From Dipteris shenzhenensis (Eukaryota > Polypodiophyta > Polypodiopsida > Gleicheniales): a DNA stretch of 64,000 bases. The stretch lies in the NCBI GenBank assembly GCA_047967505.1, contig CM106538.1; one strand, written 5' to 3'. Positions 10,265 to 22,743 of the stretch are shown in pieces (positions within the stretch are counted from its first letter, which is position 1; every line of letters begins with the position of its first letter). The translations under genes and the position numbers were made by a program. Below the pieces are notes generated by a model. It had not been told where the DNA came from, did no database searches, and worked only from the letters and a program-made list of their open reading frames with translations.

Positions 10265-12930
10265 TCTATTAAAGTCTTCGGAAGACCAAAAAGGGTCTAT
10301 GAGACTAAAAGAAGTTGATACAGTGAATTGATGGGTGGAGGTTGGAGCCACTAAATGGGCACTAACACCCAGGATGCATGAATCCATAATCTTGACCATA
10401 ACTGCATTGGTACATAAAAGGGAAAAGACTCTCTGAGTGGAAGCCGGCGAGAGTGTCAATGCTAGGAGGGGGCATTGATGTGTGATGATGTTGCAAGGCA
10501 AAAATCTTGTAATAGGGCACTGTTGGCTATCGGCATATACAACCCGCTTGGATCTCTTGGTTGTAGCCGTACGGTGAACAAGTGCTACCGACTCTTATCG
10601 GTCATGCATTTAGTCTAGTAAGCATGGAGGTAAGGTCGCCTACCATGATCTGTGCTTCAGTGTGCTAGCGAGTCTAGCATGTCTCTGGCTCTTGGTCGGG
10701 TCTATGTGGTCGTCTCCTTTGTGGTCCTGTGCTGATCAGTACTATGTGGCTGGAAAAACTTGGTGATCATACTCTGCATGGTGTCTAGGTGGATGCTATG
10801 ATCTCCATTATGTGCTCTGAGCAATTGCTCCATGCACCGTATGGCCTCATGAATGAAAGTTGCCAAGTATCTTTGGCATGGGTAGGATAGAAAGCTAGTT
10901 AGGGAGCAACTGTCTCTGCAATGGTGTTGATACCGAACTCAGATCTCGTGAGTCATAGTACACACCGGGAACCTGAAAGCGAAATGCTCCTATGACTTGA
11001 TCTCTCATGAATCTATATGATGCGGCCCTCTTTGGGTATGCTCTCGGCTCGACCACTCTCTATAAGTCGGTAGTGTACTGATGAGACCTTGAATTGCCCA
11101 ATCGAGATCCTTATGGAGTGAGGGAGGTGGATCCGTGTGTATCCTGGTGGGTTGATAAAACCCTATCCATAGGTAGTGGCCTCTATAGAAGCTCAGCTTC
11201 ATAGGGAGCTACTAGGTAGCTAACCAAGTCCGGAATGTGTATAATTGTAGGAGATCCTCTTGTATGACTTGGATTACCTCGTGATACGTGAGTGGGATAG
11301 AGGGGGATTGAATGCTATACTGGAAGGGAGGTAGCCTGTCCATATTGAGCCCAAGGCTCTCAAGCCATCAGCAAGTGTGTGCGTATAAATGCATCTGGTC
11401 ACCCTCTATTGCCAGTGTCATGGAGAAGCATAAAGCCAACCGAGGGAGCCTATGTTACCTTGTGGTGCAAGACCCATACTGTTGAATGTGGAAGAGATAT
11501 GTGATGACCTGGAATGCTGCATCGAGGTGTAGTGGGGATGCCTTGAACTCAACTAGAACCATTTGATGTGGGATAGAAGGCTTATTACAAATCATTTGTG
11601 AAAGCATGAGAGAGAGAGAGAGAGAGAGATTCTTCAAAGTGTCGATCTCAAAGTCTTTCTTATCAATAATTTGAATATTGATAGTAGAACCTCTAACATG
11701 CTTCTTAGAATTCTCCTCTCCTTCACTTCCTTTTGCATTTTCTTGCTCTATCTACACTTCCAATGAAGTTTTAGGAAACAAATTCAAAAAAATATCCCTC
11801 TTATGAAACAAAATAAGTGTCGAAAAAAGGCAAAAGCAAAACCACACTGTTCTATTCGACAGCTTAAGATCCATATGATCTAGCTTATCCTAGACATTAT
11901 CCCATAAGATCCATAGTCCTTTGGACACCTTGAATTGCATAAGCCAATTTAGGAAAAAGTAGGAACTTTCCTAGAGATGGATGTAGCCAAGTAGTGTACC
12001 ATTTACCAACCAAAAAGATAGATTGAATTTAACTATAACCCAAGCTGGACGATCATATAGATGAAACTCATTGACAAAGAAAGACAAAGTCCAAGGAATT
12101 ACAAGAATAGAAAACGTTACAAATGGAATCGATCACCTAGTAAGGAGTCATGAATTTCTTTGATTCACATACAAGATTTTAAAAACAATTCGTAACAAAC
12201 TACAATGTAATTTTTTTCTAATCGACTCTTTTAACTAGGACAATCCACCTTGGAAAGATCAATATACCTTAATTGAGTTTCATTAAGCTTGATCAAAATA
12301 CTAAATCAATTTCATTTTATGCAAAATCTATGCATAATGAACTTTCAATGTTTGACACAAAAACCTATAGGTTAGTTTATAAGCTAGTCTAGAAGCATTA
12401 GGTAGTAACACCAGCAAGCTACATTGAAGGGAAAACTCTATGATTTCCATTTATGCTATAATTGATTATGTAAACTAGTAAAGGAGTACGAATGACAAGA
12501 AGTTCATTGTTTTTAGTATATCTGAAAGCTTAATCATGGTCAACAAGAAGGCTGTAGGAAATGAGGTAAATGTCCCTAATCTTTTAATATTTAACGTTCT
12601 AAAACTTAGTGAGAAATTTTGCACAAGGAAAAGGAGTTGGATATTCAAGGGGGAGCATTTGTGGGTAAAGAAGAGGAAAGCACCATCCCATTAAAGTCGA
12701 GGTTGGATTTTTGAAATCTTGTGTTCCCTTGGATCAAAGCCTCAAGGACTCTTGATGATAGATAACTATATGTGTGCTTAAATGAGGGTTTGTTTTTAAC
12801 TCTTTTAGGTAAAGGTGGCGGGATGGAGAAAAAAGAGAGATTGGTAGAGATACATAGGTAGAGGATGAAGGAAGAAGTAGTGGAGTTGTTCTATGTGGAA
12901 GTAGAGGTGAAGAGGAGGCTCAAGGGAAGG
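10260..12930. other. Unassigned stretch, no supported gene
   Basis: The sequence has moderate GC and the texture of old retrotransposon LTR or UTR material between about 10500 and 11450, but I could not link it to a family. A second GA run lies at about 11609-11630. No open frame above 97 codons and no domain motif was seen. Confidence 0.5.
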
Positions 12931-12941
12931 AGGGTTCACTA

Positions 12942-13170
12942 TGTATAAGCCTTATATATCACGTGCGTTCAAGGCTTATTTGTAAAATCACTTATCCATC
13001 AATTTATCATGAATAAAACACACCCTTTTTCTATTCAATCTGTGAATACCTCATTTATATGATACTCTTTTGTATGTTAAAAGTGTGCAAAAAGGGGATT
13101 TAAAAAATCCTTCAGCTGAACCATATACTACTCTTATATATTTATGAGTCAACCCTCTTAGAGAGGGGGA
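12942..13170 (+). repeat. LTR-start family, copy 1
   Basis: The copy begins at TG 12942 just after a purine-rich tract (about 12901-12935), like the polypurine tract that precedes a 3' LTR. It shares a long block with copies at 35521 (plus) and 47079 (minus): a CACGTG-like core, then CAAGGC, then an AT-rich tail with CCCTTTTT and CAATCTGTGAAT. Confidence 0.7.
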
Positions 13171-13219
13171 CTAGAACCTAAATATATAAATGTATGATAT
13201 GGCATAATATATTAACAAA

Positions 13220-13300
13220 TGAATTTGGTCTAGTTGTATAGACATTAAAGCATGAGTCCAAGGTCTTCGGTTCAAGTCCTCAAGGTGCAATAAAAAAACA
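13220..13300 (+). mobile_element. tRNA-derived SINE head (or tRNA pseudogene)
   Basis: A box A-like motif, TGGTCTAGTTG (13226-13236), and a box B-like motif, GGTTCAAGTCC (13269-13279), lie 43 nt apart, as in tRNA-type internal RNA polymerase III promoters. GTCT…AGAC can pair as a D-arm, but the T-arm is degenerate, so a functional tRNA is unlikely. An A-rich stretch follows. Confidence 0.6.
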
Positions 13301-13539
13301 TGGGCAAATTTGCAAAAAAGTTAGAAATTTCAAATGCTAAAGTTCAAAATAAAGGGCAGACACATATGGCCATCCTTTCTTGCTTCCTATCCATAACCGT
13401 GCTTTACTAGGAAAGGGCAATCCTAAAAGTTTATCGAGAAAGGGCGGCATAAAAAAAGTTGATCTATAAGGTAAGGTGGTCTCTAAAGGATGTTCTATAT
13501 ATGGTCTTTAAGATGGTTTTAGGGTGATCTGTCGGATCA

Positions 13540-14165
13540 TAATTCTTGTAGTAGGCCTTGGAATCTTCTTTTAGCTTGGGTGGGTGATGGTAATTGGTTG
13601 TTAGGCTAGGTTAGTCAGAAATTCATTGAGTTAGAGGATGTCAGGTTCCATAGGCATTTGAACATGTTAATGGTTGAGCAGGGTGGTTGGTGTGAGATCA
13701 AGGTGATATTCGAGCTTATAGATTTTAATGATCTTGAGGATGATAATGGACTAATAACTTTCACTTATACCAATCAGCAAAGATTTGAATTCCAAAGTTT
13801 AGCAAAATTTGGTAATTTCTTTCTAAGCCTAAGAGGATGTTGGATGAGAGTGCCAATGGCTAGGAAAAGTACATTGACATGTTTATTTGAGAGGGACTAC
13901 TCAATTTTAAGGATTTTGCCTTGCCAAAAGCTAGCAAAAACTCCTTTCATGCTGAATCTGTAGTTAATAAATAACAAGGAGAAATTCTCTCTTAAGGGTA
14001 GTCAGAGAGATGATTAGGATAGGATAATAAACTAGATTTTGTGGTTTGCAAAGGTCTTCAATAAGCCATGGGCAAAGTCCAAGAAGGGAAATGAGAGTAT
14101 GGTTGTATATACTAAAGAAGAAATTGTCTCGGATTGAATGATATGCCTTAGAATTAACTTTTAAC
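13540..14165 (+). mobile_element. Decayed LINE endonuclease fragment
   Basis: The frame 13658-13963 and flanking pieces resemble the second half of an L1-type apurinic endonuclease. GLITFTYTNQQR matches the FTWTN block, FQSLAKFGNFFLS matches the ARLDRFLVS block, and ERDYSILRILPCQKL matches the terminal YSILPxxxSDH block. Stops and frameshifts separate the pieces. Identification is by pattern only, and the family is non-LTR. Confidence 0.5.
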
Positions 14166-14169
14166 ACTA

Positions 14170-16270
14170 GTTTGACAATAGGACATAAAAGTGTCCTAAG
14201 ACGTAAAAATCACCTACCAAGTGGGAATTTTCACAAGCTACATGTAATGAATTTTCATATCCTATCTTCATCATGTCCTTTCTTATGATCCAATTTTTTT
14301 AAAAAAATATTATAGAGTATAATAATGTTTTCTAGGATTAATCTATAAAAATTTCCCCATCATCTTGGTGGTCAAAATAGAACCCAAAAACAACAACTTC
14401 ACCTTTAATGGAAAGTGGACCTTACAATGTCATAATGCATTAGTTTTTGCATCTATGAAATTATAATCATTGTTTTATGGCCAAAAGATCTTATTTGAAT
14501 AAAATATTCAAAAATTTAGGGATTGATAGTAAGACTAGTAGCAAATCATGTGTAGCATGGTTTTGTCCATGGAAGGACCATCTTTATGAATGTATTTAAT
14601 GCGTCAATGGCCATGAGATTTGTGTAATAATTTGCACATAATCTGATCATGTTGGAAATAAATCTATACAAGACATATGATTGTTTAGGTGGGCTTATCA
14701 ACCCAAGATGATTGATCATTTAGAGTCTTAGAAGTTCATGAGAATGGTCAACATTATTAGTTGAACACATTGTCTATTGTTACAATTAATGGTGGTCTTG
14801 AAGACATGTTCATGCTAGGAGGACTATTAGATAAGCTCACTTTATCTCACCCATTCTTTTTGGAAATTTCTTTGGCCCCATTGTTATACCCTATTGGAGG
14901 TTGTAAGATAAAGTAGATAAAGGGTCATTTATAGGGACTAAGATTATCCTCATGCAAATTTTTATATCTATAGTGGATGAAGGGTCATTTCTAGGGCTTG
15001 AGTCTACTTTCATGCAAATTTTTTTTATCTATAGCTTTTTTGCATATGATTTCAATGATTTTTCAACATTGATTAATGCTAAAATTAGTTACTATCTCAA
15101 TTGGAACTATGTTGGAGTGAGTGAGTTCTTCCACGAGGAGTTCACAGAAGTTTCCCATTTGAAATGTTAAGAATGCTTACTTGATTTACTTCCAATAAGA
15201 AAAATCTTTTTCCACAACTGACCGTAACATTTACAAGGAAAGAATAGAACATAAGCATCCTCTTGTTCCACTCTTTATATTATTCATACAAGAACCTTTG
15301 AGCATGATCATGCATATACTTAGTCAAGGAATTATTTAAGTTGGATTCCTAATTTGTTGTGACCTTAACAAAAACTTGATATAAGGGTTCCATGAGTAGC
15401 GGGAAAGGAAGTGGAAGACTAGTAGATACCCCAGGTTCTGTAAGAAGAGGGGAAATATAATAAGGGGATTGAGTAAGTGGATGAGAGAGGGCAAACAAGA
15501 TAGAGAGGTCAATAGGGGAGAAAGAAGATTCCTTGGTCTTTCTTGAGGTCTCCATTCCAAGAAGGCAGATATATTTGGAGACGTTCTTAAGGACTCATCT
15601 TGATCTTGGATCCAAATTGGAGAAAAGGATTCAATGCTTTATACAAATCATGCACAATCATTAGTAAGCAAATAAACTCTCAATTACATGGCAAGAGTGT
15701 CATTGTCATTACCAAAGTCTGTCTACTTGTATAATACTTTGTTGGTCCTAAGTAGAAGAATGGGTTGTCACTATGATCACCAAAGCTTTGTCTAGCTATA
15801 TACAATTTGTTGGGTAGTATAGATGTTTAACACAAGCTTTGATACAAGTACAAATGAATGAGTACAATTGCACACAATCTTGGATATAAGCAAGTACAAA
15901 TGGACCAGTTTGAGTATAACTGACTACACTTCAGTACAATCTTCAACTACAGTTGTAGCATTTAGACGTAAAAGAGAGAGCTTCTAGAGAAAATACGAAC
16001 AAAGTTCCAACATATATTGCCAATCAAACAAGAACATTACTATATCGATCTAAGAGGAGGCTTTGATCACCACAACCCTACTCCCTCCTCTACCCATCCC
16101 AGCATAAGGAGGTAAAATAATGCAACTCAATGCACACAACAAGGTTTAAGAATCTTGACTTCTGTGTTTAAATCCATACTAGTTGTCAATGCTCACATGT
16201 AAATGAATATATGAATCTTCTAATGTTAGTGAGTTTAGGAGTGAGTCAATCGCTTGGACGTCCATTGTCT
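14170..16270. other. AT-rich stretch, no supported gene
   Basis: No domain or repeat structure was recognised on either strand. The two overlapping minus-strand frames at 15336-15560 are Leu/Ser/Pro-rich and have no family signature. Confidence 0.5.
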
Positions 16271-16275
16271 ATCCA

Positions 16276-16461
16276 TTGCTCAATCTTAGGAATGGTACAT
16301 GGGACAATGGGAGATTTTGGTGCTCCACTCATTATGCTTCATGGGATGGGATATTGTCCCTTACAGAGAAGGGGGGATTAGGAGTATTAAATATGAGAGA
16401 TAGAGAAATTGCTTTGGTTTCTAAATGGATCCCTAAGATGTATCAAGGTGATCTACCATGA
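16276..16461 (+). mobile_element. LINE ORF2 fragment downstream of RT
   Basis: The frame reads KGGLGVLNMRDREIALVSKW, the conserved block between the reverse transcriptase and the C-terminal zinc region of plant L1-type LINEs (family form: GGLGxxxxxxxNxALLxKW). The preceding residues WDGILSLTEK fit the same alignment. No other part of the element is recognisable nearby. Confidence 0.75.
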
Positions 16462-16469
16462 ATGTAGAA

Positions 16470-18510
16470 GGTATATTAGCCTTTGGAGAGAGTTAGCTTA
16501 GAGAAGGAAAACCTATAACTAGTAGTTAGAGGGGCCTTGTGTGATAAATTATTCTCCTAATTTCCTATTGAGATGATATAGTGATCTGTACAATAGTTTA
16601 GTAGGCGCTTAGAAGTAGATTCTAGCATTTGCTAATTGGAAGAAAAGGTTAAGGATTCTAGTCAGTTAGAGTTATAATAGTTCAAATACAAAATCTAGCC
16701 CATTGACATATCATACACCTGATGAATAATCTCCTTACTCTAGTTTATTTATTCCATCACCTATACTCAAGACATCAATAACATTAGTGACAATCAATTA
16801 AATGAATACCAAATGAGTTATATAAGAATTCTAACATGGGACCAATAATACAGCTAGCAACATCAATATCATATGGGCTTCCCCATAAACCCAACGATAT
16901 AGCATGCATAGTTAAGCATCTACAACTAAACCTCCAAAATCGCCCTCTAAAAGTGCTTCGCTACATCTAGTATGGTTCCATGGATTACTTTTGATAGTCT
17001 TTCACTATGGGTCTCATAGAAGCAAGACTATAATAATAGTTATCCTAAGTAAGAAATGGAAATTTCATAACATCCCTCTTCCTTGGAAGTTGGATTGTAA
17101 GTGACCTCAATTGTGTGTTTGATTTAAAAAACTTATGAGCGTGAGAAAAGACCATAAAACCTCTCAAGCATCCAGTAAGTATCACTCTCAGATGTTTATT
17201 ACATTCAAGAAAATATTTAACAACATATGGTCATCTTTTAATGATCCAAAACATATTTAAGTTCAAGTATTTTCTCACATACACACATGCATGCAAGGAT
17301 TGATATCCACCTCTTCACACCCTTCCATTCCTCTTAAACTCTCTATAACAAAGGATGCATATGCTCTCAACCAACCGAAACTGTGACTTATTTCTATAAG
17401 CAACATTGAATATATTCTCAATCAACCCCCACTCTGACTTATTATAAAGCCCAAATACTTGCTATATACATAGTTGCGACATGCGTCTATCAACACATGG
17501 CTCATTAATACATGAAGCTTGACAATGTACCTCAAGGTCCCACCTATCATTACTGGAATATTATTTTGATTTTATCCAAGAATCCCAAGAAGCACTATTA
17601 CATAGTAATCCCTATCCCAATGGTAATCCAAATTTTTACCTTCATTGTAGCCTATACTTATTCAAATTCTCTAGACTTATCAATATTAAGCACCCACATG
17701 ATACCATATTGTATAATAAAGGAGAGACTACATGAGCCGAGTTGGAGTGGACCGTGGAGCATGGGAGGGGTGTAGAGGAAGTGGATGGTGAGGGGGTTTG
17801 CATATGGAGCATGGAATAGTGCTTCACATGCATAGAAGAAGCTCAGAAGAAGAGGGGCTTTTGCACATGTGTGCAAGCAAATGGTTAGGGGAGGGAGTGG
17901 CATTATGCATGTGCACAAGGAAGGAAGGGGTTGCACATACATGCAATAAGGAGAGAGAGGGGAAAAGAGAGGGCATGGTTGTTACATGGTTATCCTTTGA
18001 TCCAGGTGAAGTCCTAATAAAAGGATTGGTCATGAGGGCTCTACCTGCACCTAATCAAGAATTTTTTCCAAGCCATCACACTTAAGCAATCTAACAAAAC
18101 CTAATTAGCTGTGTCCAAACATGACACTTCTTCTTGATGGACATCCTCCAAAGTAGCAAAGCATAGATGAGGTGGTCTAGCATAAGGGACATCTTTAAAG
18201 TTAAAGAAAGCCAAGAATGGAGTGACCTCATACTCATCTTGTTTGACAATGGTACACCCTACAATATAATGTTTGAATTAAAGCTATTGTTTCTTTGTGA
18301 ATGTCCTAGCCACAATGCTATTAAGTGTTATCCCTTGACAAGGATGCAACTTGGTCTCATGCAAGGTTCTTCAATCATTGAATACTACATGATAAATGCT
18401 TCGCATTCTTTGCTCCCATCTTCTTTTCTTACTAGCCCCAATTCATTCTTTGCCACCACTCTTGAATGCATCTCTCTAATTATCCTCAATATATGCAACA
18501 AGCTCCCATG
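16470..18510. other. AT-rich stretch, no supported gene
   Basis: Frames up to 123 codons occur, for example at 18167-18538 (plus). That frame (…SDLILILFDNGTPYNIMFELK) might be a worn gypsy protease/gag piece, but the motif is not convincing. Nothing else was recognised. Confidence 0.4.
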
Positions 18511-18515
18511 GTTTT

Positions 18516-18870
18516 TGTCATGTGCATGGTGTACGTAGGGTTGGATAACAGGTAAACGTGGGTTACGGGATAGCATAGGGTTAGATGGCTATTTTTAACC
18601 GAGATTGTTATATATAGAGATTGATTCATATATAGTGCTTGCTTTATATGAAGGGAGCTATTCACAGCATCGTGTTATCTATAGTAGGTTTCTTCTATAT
18701 AGAGGGAGGGCCAGTGCTATTGTGGAGTTCAGTTGAGCACTCCTTAATTGATGCATGGACTTGGACCCACAGGCCGAGACTCTGGCCGAGACTCTGGCCA
18801 TCTACATAAAGGATCATAAGTGGTGTATTGAAGGTCCTCTGGATGGGGCTCAGATGGTATGGGATGCCTG
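18516..18870 (+). repeat. Dispersed ~300-350 bp repeat, copy A
   Basis: The copy starts TGTCATGTGCATGGTGTAC and carries a TATA-like run (TATATATAGAG) and conserved blocks also found in copy B at 22213-22508, with about 80-85% identity by eye. It looks like an LTR with its promoter. No PBS or matching end could be fixed, so the two copies may be solo LTRs rather than a pair. Confidence 0.7.
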
Positions 18871-18884
18871 GATACGCAACAGCA

Positions 18885-18960
18885 GCAGAGATTAGGCTGG
18901 TGGTGAGGTCTACATTCCGCGCGCGCGGAGATCTTTGGTTCGAAACCTGACTCCCGCTCC
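18885..18960 (+). mobile_element. tRNA-like SINE head with a CG-repeat palindrome
   Basis: A box A-like motif, TTAGGCTGGTGG (18892-18903), and a box B-like motif, GGTTCGAAACC (18937-18947), are 45 nt apart. Between them lies the perfect palindrome TCCGCGCGCGCGGA. The spacing fits a tRNA-derived SINE, but no poly(A) tail or target duplication was found. Confidence 0.5.
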
Positions 18961-18962
18961 AA

Positions 18963-19012
18963 CACATGGAGACATCTCAATACATGGAGACATCCTAGCA
19001 CATGGAGACATT
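18963..19012. repeat. Short tandem repeat CATGGAGACAT x3
   Basis: Three copies of an approximately 18-20 bp unit containing CATGGAGACAT follow each other directly. Confidence 0.85.
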
Positions 19013-20383
19013 TTTTGGATGAGGACACACGAGGACATCCTTGGTACTTAGTTCTTTTAAGGGCTTATAGCCCCACGAAGTGTAACTCATCCGATGTTTT
19101 TCGGGCCGGGAAAATGGGACCTATCGGGACAAGGTCATATACACGAGGATGTCCAAACTTATGCTTAACAAAAGGCTCATTAGGTTTGCATTTGGCTTGG
19201 AGCCATAGATGGAAATGCAGCAATGTATATTTGGCATGAGACCTCATATGCTCCAACAAGGCCTGGTTATTCTTTGAGCACCCAAAGGGGTTAAGAGGCA
19301 CTGATTTCAATAGGGGCTTCAGACTTGCCAAAACCCTCTTCATGGGAGAGCTTCGGTTATACATGGACGCCAAATGCTCCCATATACTTTTGGCCACTGT
19401 CATGTGCTTCACGTGATTACCTGAAGAGTACCATTAAGAAATATAAATTAGCTTACCCTGGCATTGACACGGTCCCAGAGCTGAGACAGGGTCTAGGCCT
19501 CCTGCTGCTCCAGGATGCCTAGGTGCTTCGCCAGGGGAGGACAAGCTTGGGTAATCTATATTTATCCACACCCAAATTTGAGGCTGGATTATAATATGAG
19601 AATTCAGAATCGTTGATCAGCTAGTTGTTTGAGGAAGGTATGTAACGTAAGAGATTCGATGAGGTTGATGAATGATGTGATTGCATGAGCGTTCGTGAGC
19701 TCTTGCGATGGGGATGATAAAAGGGGAGGATTAGGCCGTATTGGATTGGAGAAGCTAGGCCGGGTGCAATTATCTAGGGTTTATGAATTAGAAGGTCGAG
19801 CATTTTGCTTGTTCGACTAGGACGAAGGAGTAGCTCGTTGCTGATTGTTGTGGCTTGCGATGCCTTTCTGACAATCTACCACAGCATAGCTTTAATTTCC
19901 TTGTATTGGGTACGAAAAGCAACGCTTTTCAACAATAACTGTACGGTGCAAATCTCGTCCAAATGCCCTGTTTTAATCGTCTCTATCTGATGCGCTAGGA
20001 GCGCCTTTCTTCTTCTATGCATTAGCACAACAGCATGGACATCCATGGGCCTGCATGGACTACTGCGTAGGAGATGGGCGATGCGAGCCTGGCGTTTGCT
20101 GCCTTTGAGATCATTGCACAGCGCTTCACTATTTTTTAATTCGGCCAAGAATAAAAAAAGCGATGCTGTTTTTGGGCGGATGAGCTTTTCCTAAAAGCTG
20201 TTGTGTTTTTTGGTTCAAAGCAGCAGGCTTTTGGGATCCCCACCTTTATAAGACTCCCGCCCTTGCTCTATTTTCCGGATTTTCCCTTCACCCTCTCCGT
20301 TCGTCTATTGTTCATACCTTGCTTGTTGTTCCTATGGAAGGCCATCAAAGCAAACTCTATCCCTGTACTATTGCTTTATCGAG

Positions 20384-20557
20384 ATGGAGGACGAGGCTTC
20401 ATCGAAGATTATTCCTTGTAGACCTCATGACCTACTACGAGAGATGGATTCCTTGATGGATGAACTCTGGGCAGCTCTTCACTACTACAAACCCCTCAAT
20501 ACTAGAAGTATATTGAAGAAGGCTCGTGCTATTTTAAATGTAAACAACTTGTTTTAG
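20384..20557 (+). CDS. Short unrecognised ORF behind a TATA-like promoter
   Basis: A 57-codon frame starts at ATG 20384 and ends at TAG 20555-20557. It is charged at the start (MEDEASSK) and continues with amphipathic stretches such as LLREMDSLMDELWAALHYY. A TATA-like TTTATAAG lies at 20245-20252, with a pyrimidine-rich leader between it and the ATG. ATTTTAAAT|GTAAAC near the end could be a splice donor, making this a first exon. I do not recognise the product. It may equally be a chance frame within an LTR or a retrotransposon leader. Confidence 0.25.
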   Translation: MEDEASSKIIPCRPHDLLREMDSLMDELWAALHYYKPLNTRSILKKARAILNVNNLF

Positions 20558-20559
20558 AG

Positions 20560-22210
20560 TCTTTGTATCACTTTCGAGTTATTGAGAAGCAATGAAGAGG
20601 TTGAAATCCTCAGTTTTGACAGACACCCAATTATTTTTGGCTCGATTGGATCTTTGAACCACTTCTGCTTCAAGAGATTTCCCAATTTTGTATGAATTAT
20701 GTTCTAAACTGTCTTGTTATTAAATTGACCAGGTTTTGGTTAATTTGATTTGATTTGTAACTAGTGCCATCTATAATTTGATTGGTTTTTTTTTCAAATA
20801 ATACTTTCTAAGTTCTTTAGATATATGGTACATTGATGGTGGCTGAGTATTTCTTACATATTAGACTAGATTTAACAAAGGCAATTAGATTTTCCTTTCT
20901 TGAATCCTGGTGATCAATAGATTCCTATTTCGTTTCTATTTGAAGTTTGATCTCGGTGTGATTATGAATTATGACGTTTCTTCGAGTTACCATTTGGACA
21001 TATGAAGGTTCTTATTGTTTAGACTAGGATGAGTCTTGTTGGATACCTTCATTGAATCATCTCTAAAGGAGGGGTCATTCTGATTCTCACTCTTTTAGCC
21101 TGAGGTCATGGATAGTCAGGATTCAAGAGTTGTTAGGTATGCTACCTACTTGTTTTCTTCTTTGACCTATTGGTTGGGGTATTGTAACGCAAGGGGGTGA
21201 TATAATCACATTAAGAAAAGGATTGAGAACGGATTTGCCACCCTGACTCAATCTGGGATCATCTGAGTCGAAGAGAGATTGGCTACCCTGATTCACTGAG
21301 TTTTTTATTTGCAGTATACTTTGGTGGTATGGGACACTAAGGTATGTTGCATTTAAGATTCTCTCATGTGGTGGTATAATCCAGCGTGAAACAATACCCA
21401 AGGGCCTCTAGGGTGAAGTACCAGTAGGATGAATTGAATTAGGGGCAGCTTGTTTAGATTTTTTTGAAGGACTGACTAAGATTCTTTACCCGAGAGAAGC
21501 CATGTGTTTTTTGGGTTCAACCTTGGAGCTCCATAGTCTAGACTCAATCTTAAGGAGGATTACCACATCTCTTTTGATGATGGTCTGTCAATGCCTTGTT
21601 GCAACTTGGTGTTCCTAGATAAGAGATCCTAAGAACTAGATAATCCTGTGATAGGAGCGGTTTATTGTGCATAGGTTTCTACAGGATATTCGATAGTGGA
21701 TCCTGTTTTAAGAGATCTCGGATTGTATATTTCCATAGTCTTTGGATCACATAGGATGTCATTTCTATGATGGTTGACTATATACATGTCTAGAACAGTA
21801 CCATTGACTGGATATAGCTAACAGTCTTTGGATCACATAGGATGTCATTTCTACGATGGTTGACTATATACATGTCTAGAACAGTACCATTGACTGGATA
21901 TAGCTAACAGAATTTTTACTGATTATACTCATGTAGGGGCATTCCAAGGTTAGATCAGGGGACCATATCTTTGGTCAGAATTTTGCCCATTGATACCTCC
22001 ATGAAGATTCTTCCATCATGAGTTATGAATTGATGGTCTACCAGTTTTCTTGGTGTTCCACTTTGGACATGGATTATAGCTTCAAAGAAAGCATTCTTTT
22101 GAAGCAAGTGACTTGGAAAGATGGATATCTAATTGTTTAACAATAAAAGTCTGTCGTATTTCAACCCAAGAATTTGAATTACAAGGGTATTCCGTTGAGG
22201 GATTTTTTGA
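20560..22210. other. Stretch without a supported gene
   Basis: Apart from the 86-bp tandem duplication at 21739-21910, no structure was recognised. Codon-length frames are short on both strands. Confidence 0.5.
21739..21910. repeat. 86-bp tandem duplication
   Basis: Units 21739-21824 and 21825-21910 differ at about one position (TATGATGG against TACGATGG). The near identity in otherwise decayed DNA indicates a recent event. Confidence 0.95.
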
Positions 22211-22212
22211 TA

Positions 22213-22508
22213 TGTCATGTGCATGGTGTACCTAGGGTTGGATAGCAAATTATGAGATGTCTATATATAGACATTGATTCATATATAGTATTCGTTTTAT
22301 ATGGAGGGAGCTATTCATAGCATCATGCTATCTATAGCGAATTTTCTTCTATACAGAGGGAAGTCCAGTGCTATTGTGGAGTTTAGTTGAGCGCTCCTCA
22401 ACTGATGGATGGACTTGGATCCAGGCTGAGACTCTGGCGATCCAGATGGCGGATCATAGGTGGTGTATCAAGGATCCTCTGGATGGGCTCAGGTTGTATG
22501 GGATGCTT
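22213..22508 (+). repeat. Dispersed ~300-350 bp repeat, copy B
   Basis: This is the second copy of the repeat at 18516. It shares the start TGTCATGTGCATGGTGTAC, the TATATATAGAC run, and the 3' block ending GGGATGC. The sequences around the two copies are unrelated. Confidence 0.7.
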
Positions 22509-22743
22509 GGGTCAGATATGGGCCTATGGATGAGTCGAGTTGTAGCCGAGTTGTAGCCCACATGCTCGGGGGTGGTCGAGAGGATCAAGGCACTTGTGCT
22601 ATGATTCTAGTTGGATTGAGGACGAGATTCTGGGTCAGTGATAGGGTCAGATCTTGTAGTGTCGTGTCAGTTTTATAGGCCCCTTTGGTTATGCTTAGCT
22701 AACCCCATTGAGTTATGCTATTGCTTGAACTTATTATAGTATA

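Noticed and set aside
18937-18960. Functional tRNA gene
   Set aside because: Box B is good, but acceptor and T-stems do not pair and a CG palindrome replaces the anticodon arm.
19065-19412. 115-codon minus ORF starting like copia gag (AKSIWEHLASMYN)
   Set aside because: Only the first dozen residues look gag-like. The rest does not continue the family pattern.
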